64,000 bases of DNA, from NCBI RefSeq assembly GCF_003573695.1, contig NC_039358.1, positions 234,249,560 through 234,313,559 on the forward strand, written 5' to 3'. This document shows positions 1 to 11,029 of this stretch, piece after piece. The translations under genes and the position numbers were made by a program. Within the stretch, counting starts at the first letter, position 1. The number at the start of each line of letters is the position of its first letter. The notes beneath the pieces were generated by a model. The model did not search any database, was not told where the DNA came from, and was given only the letters and a program-made list of their open reading frames with translations. This stretch comes from Papaver somniferum (taxonomy: Eukaryota > Streptophyta > Magnoliopsida > Ranunculales > Papaveraceae).

Positions 1-278
1 CAAGTAATGACCTCTCTCCTTTGTATAAAATTTTACATAGTGGATGACAGCTAAGATACCCACTATTTTCGGGATCACTATGCGACACATTCGCTCATAT
101 ACAATCGCTCATCTTCGCATAATATACCTCTTCGCACAGTTCTCCACACTTTACTCGTGACTTTGCTGACATCATCTGGTGCGTCATCTCAACTTTGTTG
201 TGTGCGATGTTGTTCGCGTAGGTTGTATTCTTTACTTCGCGTGATTACTAACGTGCGCGATATTTAACTCTTACAACA
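1..278 (-). repeat. Partial LTR of a Tat-type Ty3/gypsy retrotransposon, reversed
   Basis: Read on the minus strand, this stretch starts with TG near 278 and follows, in the same order, the LTR that begins at 61180 on the plus strand. Shared blocks include the AGTTAAATATCGC start, GATGACGCACCAGATGATGT and the GTGATCCCGAAAA segment. This copy has about 60 extra bases in the middle, around 80-150. It is cut by the window edge, so its 3' end and whether it is a 5', 3' or solo LTR are unknown. Family identity is inferred from the pol genes beside the 61180 copy. Confidence 0.8.
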
Positions 279-286
279 TAATTCTG

Positions 287-965
287 AACAGCAAGGGCTG
301 TGTGAAGGAGTGATTACCCCTTTTTTGGGAATTAGCATTAGTGCAGCGGTTTCGATTTACAGTTGGAAAGACTGATTTTCTTAAATTCTCTATTGCCCTC
401 GGTTACCATGGATATTGGGTATTGATTGTGAGCTAGAATCTGTTACCACTTTGCATTCAATTCAAAGTTGATAAATCCGAAATCTAACATGTTTTGTTGA
501 CAGATTCATTCTAATTGATTGTATTTCAACTTTGTGACCGAAAAAAGTTGTCCGGCGAACTCAAATACATGTCTTGAGTCCCGATTCACTGTTTTTATGG
601 TCATTGTGATCTAAATATGGGATGGCGTTGAAAGCTAATAGCAAATTTCAGCATTTTAGATTTGGAATCTGAACTGAAACTCAAAAGTTATGAAGAATCA
701 TAAAGAACTGTTGATTATAACACAATTTGCAACGCAACCATAAAAGGGGGAATCTTGCTCTAGTTTCAATAATTATTTACAAACAATGTTTGCTCTTTCT
801 CCATATACACCTATCAAAACAACCTGAAGTGAAACTACCAAAATATCATTTACCACATTCACCAGTTTTCCTTTTCATATTTGTACAGAATTACAGAAGA
901 TTAAAAGGAGATGCAAGATTGGAATGCCTGTTACAAAAAGTGAAGGCCACTTACACAACAATCTA
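287..965 (-). other. 3' flank of WRC unit U1
   Basis: This non-coding stretch matches the sequence downstream of U2 (from about 5336) and of U3 (from about 25629). Shared blocks include AACAGC(A/G)AGGGCTGTGTGAA near 287 and GTTGATAAATCCGAAA near 468. The similarity shows that the duplicated unit extends several hundred bases past the stop codon. Short open frames here are poorly supported and are not called. Confidence 0.65.
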
Positions 966-3900
966 TCACTTGGCGGTTTCATCTCCATGGCTGGCAGTTG
1001 TAGCTGGAAGGAAAAAAGGATCTTTTCCGTTTTGATAAATACTGAATAACTGCGTAGAGTATCTTCTAGCCAGCCTCTTGCAGTCGTCAACTGCATTAGA
1101 ATCGAATATCTCCAACTCTTCGACAGACTTGTTCAGGCCACCTTCGCAGTCCTCATCCATTAGAAACTTGGCCAAACTAGTACACCTGTTGAGAGGAAAT
1201 ATCAGTAAGGCTAAAAGTCTATGAATACGAGAAACCAAGAAAATATGTTACTGTTGATTCATTCTTCTCATTCCATTTTATTCATTGCTCTTCAACATAA
1301 CTATAAACATTTTGATGGCTGGCTTTCTGCCCAGTGCAGGTGCATCCACGAGCACAAAACTGTTGCTCCCACTGCTCAACCAACAACTACAGATTTGAAA
1401 TCTGGGGAAGCCAGAAAACCGTTTATCTGACAATTACGAGAAATCAACCACTAATTTTTCTGGTGCCACCCAATTCCTTCAATAGTTGATATACAAAGCC
1501 CGCAGTCAGTACAAGAATTGAAATTTCATTTTGAGAAGCTATATGCAGGAACTCCACCAACTATATTGAGAACTAACAACAGGATTTCAGTGAAGGAAGG
1601 CAGTGCTATATTTTGACCGGGACATGAGAAAGGAACAAATGCATGATATGCTCATTCCTCTTGACTTGCATTTTGATTCGAACCATAAAGGTTCAAGTCT
1701 TCAGACATTGTGACACACAAGTAATAATGCTCTAACTACTGCTAAAATGAGAGGATAGTTTTCTAAAGTAAAGCCAGATAATAGAAGAATTGCATCATTT
1801 ATATGATACGGTAATCAAGATATTACAATAACAACCTATGAATTCAACAGGAGAAAGTGAAATGAGACCATGCAACAGATTAAGCAACTGAACATAGACA
1901 ACATAAAAAATGTATACCAACAAGATCTCAAATTTTTGCGCCATTGAACAAGCCACTGTATTTTAACTCCAAAAGCAGTAATTTGCGAATTGGAGAAAGC
2001 ATACCTGAGTGCATCGCTGTTATGGAACAACCCCTTGTCTGATATTTTGTCTTCACATATCTGCTGTCGATATAGAGCACAAACAGCTTTCATACACAGC
2101 CCAGGATCCTCTTCAAATGATGAAAGCATATCAGCCTCAAACTTCCATTTTATATCTTTGTCTTCGTTCCTATTCCTATATTTCATCGCCAGCATGTCCA
2201 TAAGGGCCCCAAGAGAACCTTCTGAATCAGTAGAACCATCTGAATCTTCAAATTCCCCAAGAATTTCAACACTGTTATCATCTGAGACCAAGTTCACAAA
2301 AGAATGCGTACTCATTTCCAGATGATGTGGAGATGGTCTCTCCTCCGGACAGCCGCAACCCTTCCCTTCTTTAACGTTTTCACCCCCACTTGATAAATGT
2401 AGACTACCAACATCATACACATTCAGCACCTTCTCTTTACACTGATACACATGAAAATCCTTCCTCCCTCCACTGCTGGTTTCAGCATTAGGTCTGCTCC
2501 TGTTGTTTTCATCTATTTGGTTTTCACCACTTCGAGTAACGGCATTTTGCGAACCTTGCGCTCCGGACTCTATCTTTTCAGAATCACGCAGTTCAACACA
2601 CCTTAATATTGAATTTTCTTTTCCACTCCTTATGAGAGACTCTACACATCCCACCAGTGTCGAAATTTTATTTTCCATCCTCAGGAGTATGCTCTCCAAA
2701 TCCGAAATGCGAGACTGTACACATTCTGCCATATCAAAAAACAGTTTCCTCCAACATTCAGTAGCATCCGTGGGTGTCCCGTCAGTCCCATCTGCAACAG
2801 AAGTCTTTCTAGTTTCTCCTACCTCCGCCAATTTACTCTGGAGTGTGGTGCACTCCACTTTCTTCTTCTCAAGCTCCACAGACAATTCAAAACACTTAAT
2901 CTTGTAATGCTCCAGACTATCCAATTCAACGACAGTTTTCCCAATTCCTGCCAATGACGCTAGTTCTTCGGATCTTTCTGTTCTTTCGACATTTTCCCGA
3001 TTCTATCAGCTGGATATAAAATTCCCAGTTAGTAAGACAATGCAATGATTCTTACTGTTCCTCTCGGGGTCTTAAACAGATGAAATTTATGGATTTTCTC
3101 AATTATCATATTTTAAACATGTAAGCAAATGAAATGAACAACTGCAAGAAGAGGTGAAATTATGAAATTTGTTTGTTGAATTAGTTATCATAATTTTAAA
3201 CATGTAACAAATGAAGATGTAAGAATTACTCACAGGTATTGTCACCAGCAGCTCCTAGTGTTTGAATTTCTGTTTCATCATCTTCCTCGGTTACTTTCTC
3301 CCCCCGTTTCGAGCCGTTGGTTTCTTCTATAGCACCAGTAGCAGTACTACAACCTGCACCTTCACCATCTCCACTTTTCTTCTTCTTAGGATAGTTCTTC
3401 TTATGATACTTTGCGTAAGCATGGTAATGTTTTTCACAAAATTTGGTCTTACGAACTCTAGGATCATCAGCAGCAGCATGACTCATCCTAAAATTCTTGC
3501 ATCTGCGTATACCACCACTTGTGTGACAACAATACTGTTCATCTGGAGGCAGCTTCTTCTTCTCCATCTCCTTGTGCATCTTATTCGAGGTGACAAAAGA
3601 AGGTTTTTCAATTAAAAAATCTGCGAAATCTAGTTCGCCAGACCATTCCGCTCCTTCGACTTTTTTCCTCTTGGACGCAACATTGGCAGAACCACCTTCT
3701 ATATCTGCTGGACACATATAAAATTCCCAATTAGTAAGACAATGCAATGATTCTTACTGTTCCTCTAGGGAATTTAACAGATTGAGGATTCCCAATTAGT
3801 TAGACAAAGCAATGCAACTATGTAATTTCTCAATTCATATGAAACTATGAAATATTGATCAATTGGTTATCATAAATTTAAACAAGTAATTAAGCAAACC

Positions 3901-4489
3901 AAACGAACAACAACAAGATAAAAAATCAGAAAAATGAAGAAGATATAAGAATTACTCACAGATATCATCACTAGAAGCTGATTGAATTCCAAGGGAGGGA
4001 TCATGTTCCTCCATTACCTTCTTCCTCAATTTTGAGCAATTGGAATCCCTAGTTTCTACAGGGCCTGCACCTTCACCATCTCTATTTCTCTTCTGAAGAA
4101 GCTTCTGCTTGGTATATAAGCTTGCATAGTAATTGACAATATGTAGACTTACGAACACTATGATCATCACCATGACCCATTCTTAAATTCTTGCATCTCC
4201 ATGAACCATTACTGAGACGACATAAGTGTTCATCTGGAAGCGGCTGCTTATTCTTCTTCAGCAACTCAATCTCCTCCATCTTCTTCTTGGGTAGACATTT
4301 ACTCTTGTTTAAAGTTACCAGAGAAGGATTCTCTGTATAAAAATCTGTGAAATCTTTGAAATGTTTATCACAGTACTCTAGTTTATTATCAACACTAACA
4401 TTCTTGCAATTCCATAATTTCCCATTTTTGTTTCTGCAAATCTTTTCACCACCACCAGCAGCAGCAGCTTCTTGATGAGCCGCCTCCAT
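966..4489 (-). pseudogene. WRC-domain/coiled-coil gene, unit U1, recombined and frameshifted
   Basis: Four exon-like blocks are seen on the minus strand: A 4489-3960, B 3707-3234, C 3009-2005 and D 1185-966, joined by GT-AG sites at the positions used in U3. Exon A encodes a WRC motif (C-x9-C-x11-C-x2-H) and the start of a second, then loses frame near 4130, where the final Cys/His part is replaced. Exon B is a hybrid: its first ~25 residues resemble the start of the coiled-coil exon, then it becomes the tail of a WRC exon with a full second WRC. Exon C lacks 10 nt near 2985 compared with U4, so the splice frame meets a stop, though the next frame is open for 372 residues. Exon D (220 nt) is intact. 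Zinc binding and a nuclear role are inferred from WRC proteins in general. Probably a pseudogene; splicing around the damage is not excluded. Confidence 0.75.
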
Positions 4490-4611
4490 TGCAACAACAA
4501 AAAGTCCTAATTTTGCCCTAGAAGTGAAATCAGATCAGATTGCTGTTGAAGCTGTAAAAAGATCTTACTATCTACTGGAAATAAACAAAGATTTGTGGGG
4601 CTTCAGCAATG

Positions 4612-4888
4612 TTAGGAATCGGTTTTTATATATGTATTGTGTAAAACGATTCTGGTTAACCAAATTTTTTTTCAATTAATACTCCATCACGAAATGAGTA
4701 CGAAATCATACCCGATTTCATTTCGATTAAAAATGAAAATGAAAATAGTTCTATGTTTTAATACTCATTGAAAACGAGTATAACTTTATACTCGAATTGA
4801 AACTGAGTATGAAGTCATACTCATTCTTAACTCGGGTACTTTGATGTTTAGAAACACATAAGTCACATATATAAAAACCGATTCCTAA
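4612..4888. mobile_element. Foldback MITE with 24-bp perfect terminal inverted repeats
   Basis: The first 24 bases (4612-4635, starting TTAGGAATCGGTTTTTATAT) are the exact reverse complement of 4865-4888. The 277-bp element is AT-rich and has no coding capacity. It lies just upstream of U1, in the presumed promoter side. I found no clear direct target duplication, so the superfamily is open. Confidence 0.7.
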
Positions 4889-5133
4889 GAAGAAAAATTC
4901 TATAACTTTAAGAATCGGATTACATGTATATATATGTAATCCGATTGTTATGAAAAAATTTCTGTAACTTTAAGAATCGGTTTACATGTGCATTACAAAA
5001 GTCTGATTTTAGGGATCGGTTTATGTGGGAATTGAGCAAACTCCGATTCTGGGTTTACATCGTAACTTACAGAAAACCCAACCCAGAATCGGTTTTCAAA
5101 TGCACGAACATAAACCGATTCTGGATCGAGTCT
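4889..5133. repeat. Cluster of inverted AGAATCGG motifs
   Basis: The AGAATCGG/CCGATTCT motif that ends the foldback element recurs several more times in both orientations up to about 5125. One perfect 34-bp palindrome lies at about 4913-4946 (AATCGGATTACAT arms around TATATAT). It may be a second, broken copy of the same element or a hairpin-rich repeat of its own. Confidence 0.55.
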
Positions 5134-5335
5134 TTTGAAAAAGAAATTAAAATTTTTACAAGTGATGATTCATAATTAATCCAAGAATTAATTTGATTAA
5201 AAACTTTTTAATTTTTCAAGTTAACACTAATTGAACAAGGGTATATGAGGCATTAACAAAAATAGTGGAGAAGGGCCTATGAGGAATTACTTCTTAATGA
5301 CCCTATTTTGTCATGTAGCTTACTTCTTAAGCCGT
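5134..5335. other. AT-rich spacer between units U1 and U2
   Basis: I see no gene or clear repeat in this short AT-rich stretch. It joins the end of the AATCGG motif cluster to the start of the U2 3' flank. Confidence 0.5.
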
Positions 5336-5884
5336 GTTGATAAATCCGAAATCTAACATGTTTTGTTGACAGATCCATTCATTCCAATTGATTGCATTCC
5401 AACTTAGTGACCGAAAAAAGTTGTTGGGTGAAATCAAATACATGTCCCCGAGTCCCGATTTATTGTCATTGTGATCTAAATATGGGATGGCTTAAGCTAA
5501 CAGCAAATTTCAGCACTTAGATTTGGAATCTGCACTGAATCTTAATGTTGTTGATTATAACACAGTTTGCACAGACAATGTACTTAGTTTTTTCACTAGA
5601 CTTCGTAAAATATACTATGCAGCACACGGCCAGCTACATTGTTACTAGCTTTAGTTCCAGTAATTAGATTTTACACATTTCACTATCAGTTCCATGAGCT
5701 AACCAAGGTTTGTTTTTTCTCCATGTACACCTATCAAAACAATCTCAAGTGTAACTACCAAAATATCATTTACCACATTCACCAGTTTTCCTTTTCATAT
5801 TTGTACAAAATTAGAGAAGATTAAAAGGAGATGCAACATTGGAATGCCTGGTGCAAAAGTGAAGGCCACTTGCACAACAATCTG
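5336..5884 (-). other. 3' flank of WRC unit U2
   Basis: From TGTTGATAAATCCGAAATCT onward this stretch follows the U1 3' flank (from about 468) with small indels. It marks the downstream limit of the duplicated unit. No coding region is supported. Confidence 0.6.
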
Positions 5885-8308
5885 TTACTTAGGGATTTGA
5901 TCTCCATGGATGGCAGTTGTAGCAGGAAGGAAATAAGAATCTTTTCTGCTTTGGTAGATACTGAATAACTGCATCGAGTAGCTTGTAGCCAGCCTCTTGC
6001 AGTCTTCAACCCCTTTAGAATCAAATATCTCCAGATCTTTCACAGACTTGTTCAGGTCACCTTTGCTGGCCCCATCCAACAAAAACTTGGCCAAAGTAGT
6101 ACACCTGTTTGAAATAAAATATCAACAAGGCTAAAAGTATATGAAAAAACGAAAAACCAAGAAAAGATGTTACTGTTGATTCTTTCTCATTCCATTTTTT
6201 TCATTGCACTTCAACATAACTATGAACATTTTGATGGATGGCTTCTACCCTGTGCACGTGCAGCCACAAGCACAAAATCTCTTGCTCTCACTGTTCAACC
6301 AACAACAACAGATTTGAAATCCGGGGAAGCCAGAAAACCCTTTTATGTGACAATTACGAGAAATCGACCACTAAATTTTCTGGTGCCACCCAATTCCTTC
6401 AACAGTTGATATACAAAGTCCAGAGTCAGTACAAGAATTTCATTTTGAGAAGCTATTTGCAGGATTTCCACCAACTATAATCAGAATTAACAACAACAGA
6501 TTTTCAGTAAAGGAAGGCAGACAGGGACATGAGAAAAGAACAAATGTAAGATAAAGGTTTAAGTCTTCAGACATTGTTATACGCAAGTAATAATGCTCCA
6601 ACTAATGCTAAAATGAGAGGATAGTTTCCTAGGTAAAGCCAGGTAATAGAGGAACTGTAACATTTATATGATATGGCTAATAGAGATATTTCGATAACAA
6701 CCTAAGAATTCAACAGGAGAAATGAAAAGAGACTATGCAATAGATTAAGCAACTGAACATAGACAACATAAAAAAATGTAAACCAACAAGATCTAAATTT
6801 TTTGGGACATTGCACAAGCCACTGTATTTTAACTCCAAAAAACAGTAATTTGCGAAATGGAAATGAAGGAAAAGCTTAGAGAATTCTTAGAATACCTGAG
6901 CGCATCTCTGTTATGGAACAACACCTTGTCAGATATTTCGTCTTCACATATCTGCTGTCGATAGAGAGCACAAACAGCTTTCAAACAGAGCTCAGGTTCC
7001 TCTTCAAAGGAAGAAAGCATATCAGCCTCAAACTTCAAATTTATTTCTTTATCTTCATTCCTATTTCTATAGTTCATCGCCATCATGTCCATAAGGGCCC
7101 CAAGAGAACAATAATAATCTTCAGATTCCCCAAGAATTTCAGCACTATCATCATCTGAGACCAAGTTCACAAAAGGATTCATACTCATTTCCAGATGATC
7201 TTGAGATGATGATCCATGTTGAGGTGGCCTCTCCTCCGAACAGCCGCAACCCTTCCCTTCTTGGACGTTTTCACCCCCACTTGATAAATGTAGGCTACCA
7301 ACATCACACACATTCAGCACCTTTTCTTTACACTCGTACACATGAGAATCCTTCCTCCCCCCACTGCTGGTTTCAGCATTAGGTATGCTCCTGTTGTTTT
7401 CATCTATTTGCTTTTCACCACTTTTGAGTAACGTCATTCTGCCAACCCCGCGCTTCAGACACCATCTTTTCAGTATCGCGCAATTGTACACATCTCAATA
7501 TTGAACTTCCCTTTCCACTCCTCAGGACTAGGCTATCCAACTTCGAAATGCAAGACTCTACACATCCTTCCATTGTTGAAATTCTATTTTCCATCATCAT
7601 GACTATGTTCTCCAGATACAAAATGCGAGACTCCACACTTTCCGCCAAATCAGAAAACATTTTCTTCCAACATCCAATTGCATCCGCGAGTGTCTGCTCA
7701 GTCCCATCTGTAGTAGCAGTCTTTCTAGCTTCTTCTACCTCTGCTAATTGACCCTGGAGTATGGTGCACTCCACTTTCTTTTTCTCAAGCTCCACAGACA
7801 ATTCAAAACACTTACTCTTATAATGCTCCAATTCAACCACAGTTTCCCCAATTCCTGTCAATGATTCTGGTTCTCCAAACTTTTCTGCTCTTTCAACATT
7901 TTGCCTAATAATTGTCTCTGCATAATAATTGTAATGTTATTCACAAAATCTAGTCATAGGAACACTATGATCATCATCAGCAGCAGCACCATGACCCATC
8001 CTTAAATTCTTGCATCTCCATGTACCAGTATTGAGACGACATAGGTGTTCATCTGGAAGCGGAAGCTTATTCTTCTTCAGCAAATCAATCTCCTCCATCT
8101 TATCCCTTGGCAGAAATTTACTCTTGTTTGAAGATATCAGAGAAGGATTCTCTGTGCAAAAATCTGTAAAATCTTTGTAATGTTTATCACAGTACTGTAG
8201 TTTATTATCCCCACTAACATTCTTGCAGTTCCAAAATTTCCCATCGTTTCTTCTGCAAAATTTTTGACCACCACCAGCAGCAGCAGCTTCCTGATGAGCC
8301 GCCTCCAT
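5885..8308 (-). pseudogene. WRC-domain/coiled-coil gene, unit U2, exon-fused pseudogene
   Basis: The start codon at 8308 opens a WRC exon with two WRC motifs (residues ~20-45 and ~90-123). The second is broken by a stop directly after Cys-Glu, where U3 has Lys-His. Near 7910 the WRC exon runs straight into the coiled-coil exon with no intron, so a deletion removed the first intron together with the exon edges. Within the coiled-coil exon an extra T in the run at 7422-7425 (an A on the coding strand) shifts the frame: the upstream part ends near 7415 and the downstream part is open only in the other frame. The donor at 6895/6896 and the last exon 6104-5885 (220 nt) are preserved. Three independent lesions make this a pseudogene. 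Confidence 0.85.
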
Positions 8309-8525
8309 TACAAGAAACGAAATGTCCTAATTTTGCCCTAGCTAGAAGTGAAATCAGATTTACAAGTGAATCTAACACTCATTTCTCTCTCAAGTACTGT
8401 TTGGTGGGTGGGGTCCATTTTTCTTTTACTTTTTTGCTTTTTTGGTCTACTGAACTAACTAGAAGGTCCTAGCAAGGGTATTTTAATCCTAAGGTTTTTT
8501 ATTATTGTTGAAGCCGTAAAAATAT
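8309..8525 (-). promoter_or_regulatory. Conserved upstream region of WRC unit U2
   Basis: The segment CCCTAG(CTAG)AAGTGAAATCAG, a CTCAAGTAC block and TTGAAGCCGTAAAAAT are shared with the upstream sides of U1, U3 and U4 and with the relic at 11030-11760. It is probably 5' UTR plus proximal promoter of the family. No TATA box could be assigned with confidence. Confidence 0.5.
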
Positions 8526-8725
8526 TCAAAAATGATTGACTCACCAAAAGGATATCACCACAATTACAGCTTGTGAGAGGGAGTGCTAAGGTCCATTTCT
8601 GCCCACTCCCTACTGCAATGTCGGGAGGCGCTGCTGGGACCGTTGGATTATTGCACGGTGCATTTCACTGTGCAATTTTTCGGTCTGTCTAGCAAAGCTG
8701 AAAAATACTTTTCTTTCGACTGCTA
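8526..8725. other. Unassigned spacer
   Basis: This short stretch separates the U2 upstream region from the Harbinger-like element. It contains a G/C-rich piece near 8620-8690, but no gene or repeat was recognised. Confidence 0.4.
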
Positions 8726-9089
8726 TAAGGCCTATTCCTGCGCACATTATATAAAAAAACATGTTTGACATATTAGGTGGCATGGCAAACGAGTTGCGTC
8801 ACTATGGAAAACGATTGTGCGACGAAATTTTTAGCGAACGAAATAGATAATATGGACGGCACTACTATAAACATCGCTCGAGTAAGTCTAGCGCCAACGA
8901 CTAGTTCTTTATCGCCTATAAATAGGTAATTTTCAAACAAAAAATTACACCAAAATTTATTTACACAAAAAATTTCTCTATTTCTCTCTTTTTCAATCTA
9001 ATTTATTTTTTCAATTTTTCCGAAATGACACAATTTCAAACCTAATTTGATTCGGCAACGCAACTTGATTTTTCTGGAGTAGTGCTTGA

Positions 9090-9228
9090 AGGTGCCGTTA
9101 AAAAGATATGTGATAGTTATAAAGAAATAGGTAAAAAGAAAAGAAGTCTTCAAGTTTTGGATATTAACCAAGTCAAAACAAAGAAAAATCCGTTCATGAG
9201 TGCATTGATTGGAAGTTTTGTGAAATGA
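9090..9228 (+). pseudogene. Relic of the small basic element ORF (type A)
   Basis: A ~45-residue open stretch rich in Lys resembles the middle of the 94-residue ORF at 56700: in both, a Leu-Glu-x-x-Val-x-Lys segment is followed by a Ser-Tyr/Phe-Lys-x-Ile-x-x-Lys/Cys-Lys segment. The upstream ATG near 9025 is out of frame. Its role is unknown; it lies after the TATA-like CTATAAATAGG at ~8921, in the same position as in the larger element. Confidence 0.4.
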
Positions 9229-9675
9229 AGAAGATTAACAAGATGAAGAACATTGTCCCGAACTTTTATTTTTAAAGCTTATATTTCAAATTATTATTGT
9301 CTAGTTTTATGTCTTGTAAAATGCCTATGAAATGATTAATTCAAAGTTTAATGAATATGAAAATTTGACTCGTATTACTGAAGATTAAGCTTAATTCTAT
9401 TCTTACATTTTAATTAAAGTTACATTCTAGTTTAAACTAAACTAAGACAAATATTAAAACTAATAGTTAAGTACGGACATATCATTAAACTTAGACTTAA
9501 GTTGAAAATTAAGAAATTAAAACATAAACATTTGATTATATTTGGGCAAACTTCTTAAAATCTCGAAATAACTTCCAAATTGGAAGTCTCTTCCGTTGAT
9601 GCGACGATATTCCTCACGACACCTTTGTTCAAATTTCATCTTGGTTTCACCATCCCTCGTGTTTGGACTTTCTTG

Positions 9676-10002
9676 CTAAAGTATAATAAGATATGTTCTA
9701 ATTTCCTTATTCATTACAGTGAAGCGATGAGACAACCCTGAAACATCACGATTGTTAGGGTTCATTGTTTGTTCTTGAAAGTTTTCAAATATCCTTTCCC
9801 AAAATGTTTGGGGATGGAATGCATCTTCGAATTTAGTCTCAGTTAAAGAAACATAATTCCTGCAACACCTTTGCCTCAATACTAATTTTTTCTAATCGCT
9901 CCTCCTAATTCGACTTTGCACATTAGATCGATTGGCAACACCTTGATTTTCGGCAACATGTTTGTTTGCTATGAACTCAACCATGTTCATATTATCAGCC
10001 AT
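9676..10002 (-). pseudogene. Harbinger ORF1-like (SANT/Myb-type) protein relic
   Basis: Read from the ATG at 10002, a short N-terminus is followed by one stop near 9893 and then an open stretch to 9676. It has the SANT-like pattern of plant Harbinger ORF1 proteins: Tyr-Val-Ser-x-Thr-Glu, Phe-Trp-x-Arg-Ile, and Asn-Arg-Asp-x-x-x-Leu-x-x-Arg-Phe. In this superfamily such proteins help the transposase bind DNA. The C-terminal part of the family lies beyond the stop at 9676. It faces the type-A relic, as in the related elements. Confidence 0.6.
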
Positions 10003-10382
10003 GCTCGAGGAATTGGAAGAGTGGTCAAAAGAAGTGGAGATTGAGAAATTCTATAGAGTTTTAGAAATTTTGATGTGAGTTGAAACGAGTTTGAAATTGG
10101 GTATTTATAGATGGAGGAAATTGTATCCATTGGATGAGGAACTGATGAGCGATGATCAACTCAGTGAGCGATAGTGAGACTAGCACTGGCGCTGGAGTGA
10201 CCAACGAGCGATATTTTGACCATCTAGAGATGGTCACTCTATCGCTTGTTAGAGACTCCGTCGTGTATGCCTAACTGCTATTCCTGGCACATATGCAAAT
10301 ATGTTTGGCACTTTGGCATACCCATAGTGGATGCTAAAATGGCAAAATCAGCTGATTGACATGTTTATAGGAATAGGATTAA

Positions 10383-11029
10383 TAATATATGAAGTAAAAG
10401 CCGTAGTAATCTTGGCCAATGCCTTTGTTATTTTGTTCATAAGATGCAGCATAGAAATGAAGTTGTCTTCTCGAGGGTTCTACGTAAATTGACAATCTTG
10501 TAATATTTCCATACTTAGCATTGCTCTTAATGGATGCTTATAAATTAGTGAAGTAACATTCTGATCGGTACTGGTTTTGGTGTAATGCATTATAGCCTAC
10601 TCAATTTTTAGAGCTTGCGCTGGGCTTTTCTATTATGAAACAATACAAATAAAACTTAAGTTCGGAATAAGTAGCACTATAATTAGTTCTATGGAAGGAT
10701 GAAAAAAGCTAGTAAAATGGAGGAAGAAATATGCAATAAAATAACCATAGCTTGCAATACACGAATCTCTGATTCTGGTCATCCATACAACTCAGATTCA
10801 GACGATGCTCTAAACAAACTAGGTGTTACACAGTTACACTCCCACATGGTTCATGTTTTTACCTTGACCATGGGGCTTTAAATTTAAAGACATCTAGAAA
10901 AATATGAAGTTTTTGAGAATCTCCAAGAGATAATGCATCTGCCGCATAACCATATGAACGGAAATGATAAAGCTACCGAAGGGAAAGTCACTACTCTTGC
11001 TGAGTCCTGGGACCCACCACACACAAAAC
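10383..11029. other. Unassigned intergenic sequence
   Basis: About 650 bp between the Harbinger-like element and the WRC relic. It contains only short open frames on either strand, without recognisable motifs. No terminal repeats or target duplications were seen. Confidence 0.45.

Larger units (their letters stand above)
8729..10379. mobile_element. PIF/Harbinger-like element (TAA target duplication)
   Basis: The ends are GGCCTATTCCT at 8729 and, reversed, ATCCTATTCCT at 10379. Both are flanked by TAA (8726-8728 and 10380-10382), the standard PIF/Harbinger target duplication. A CACTATGG-like motif lies about 75 bp inside the left end and about 57 bp inside the right, and GC-rich GAGCGAT/GCGCTGG motifs fill both subterminal zones. 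Inside are a decayed plus-strand basic ORF (~9090-9230) and a decayed minus-strand SANT-like ORF1. The arrangement matches the larger element at 56412-59814. No DDE transposase was seen, so it is non-autonomous in its present form. Confidence 0.75.

Noticed and set aside
1836..2004. Hydrophobic tail after the coiled-coil exon, read as a transmembrane segment
   Set aside because: It lies beyond the conserved splice donor (2004/2005 in U1, 27387/27388 in U3) and is translated intron.
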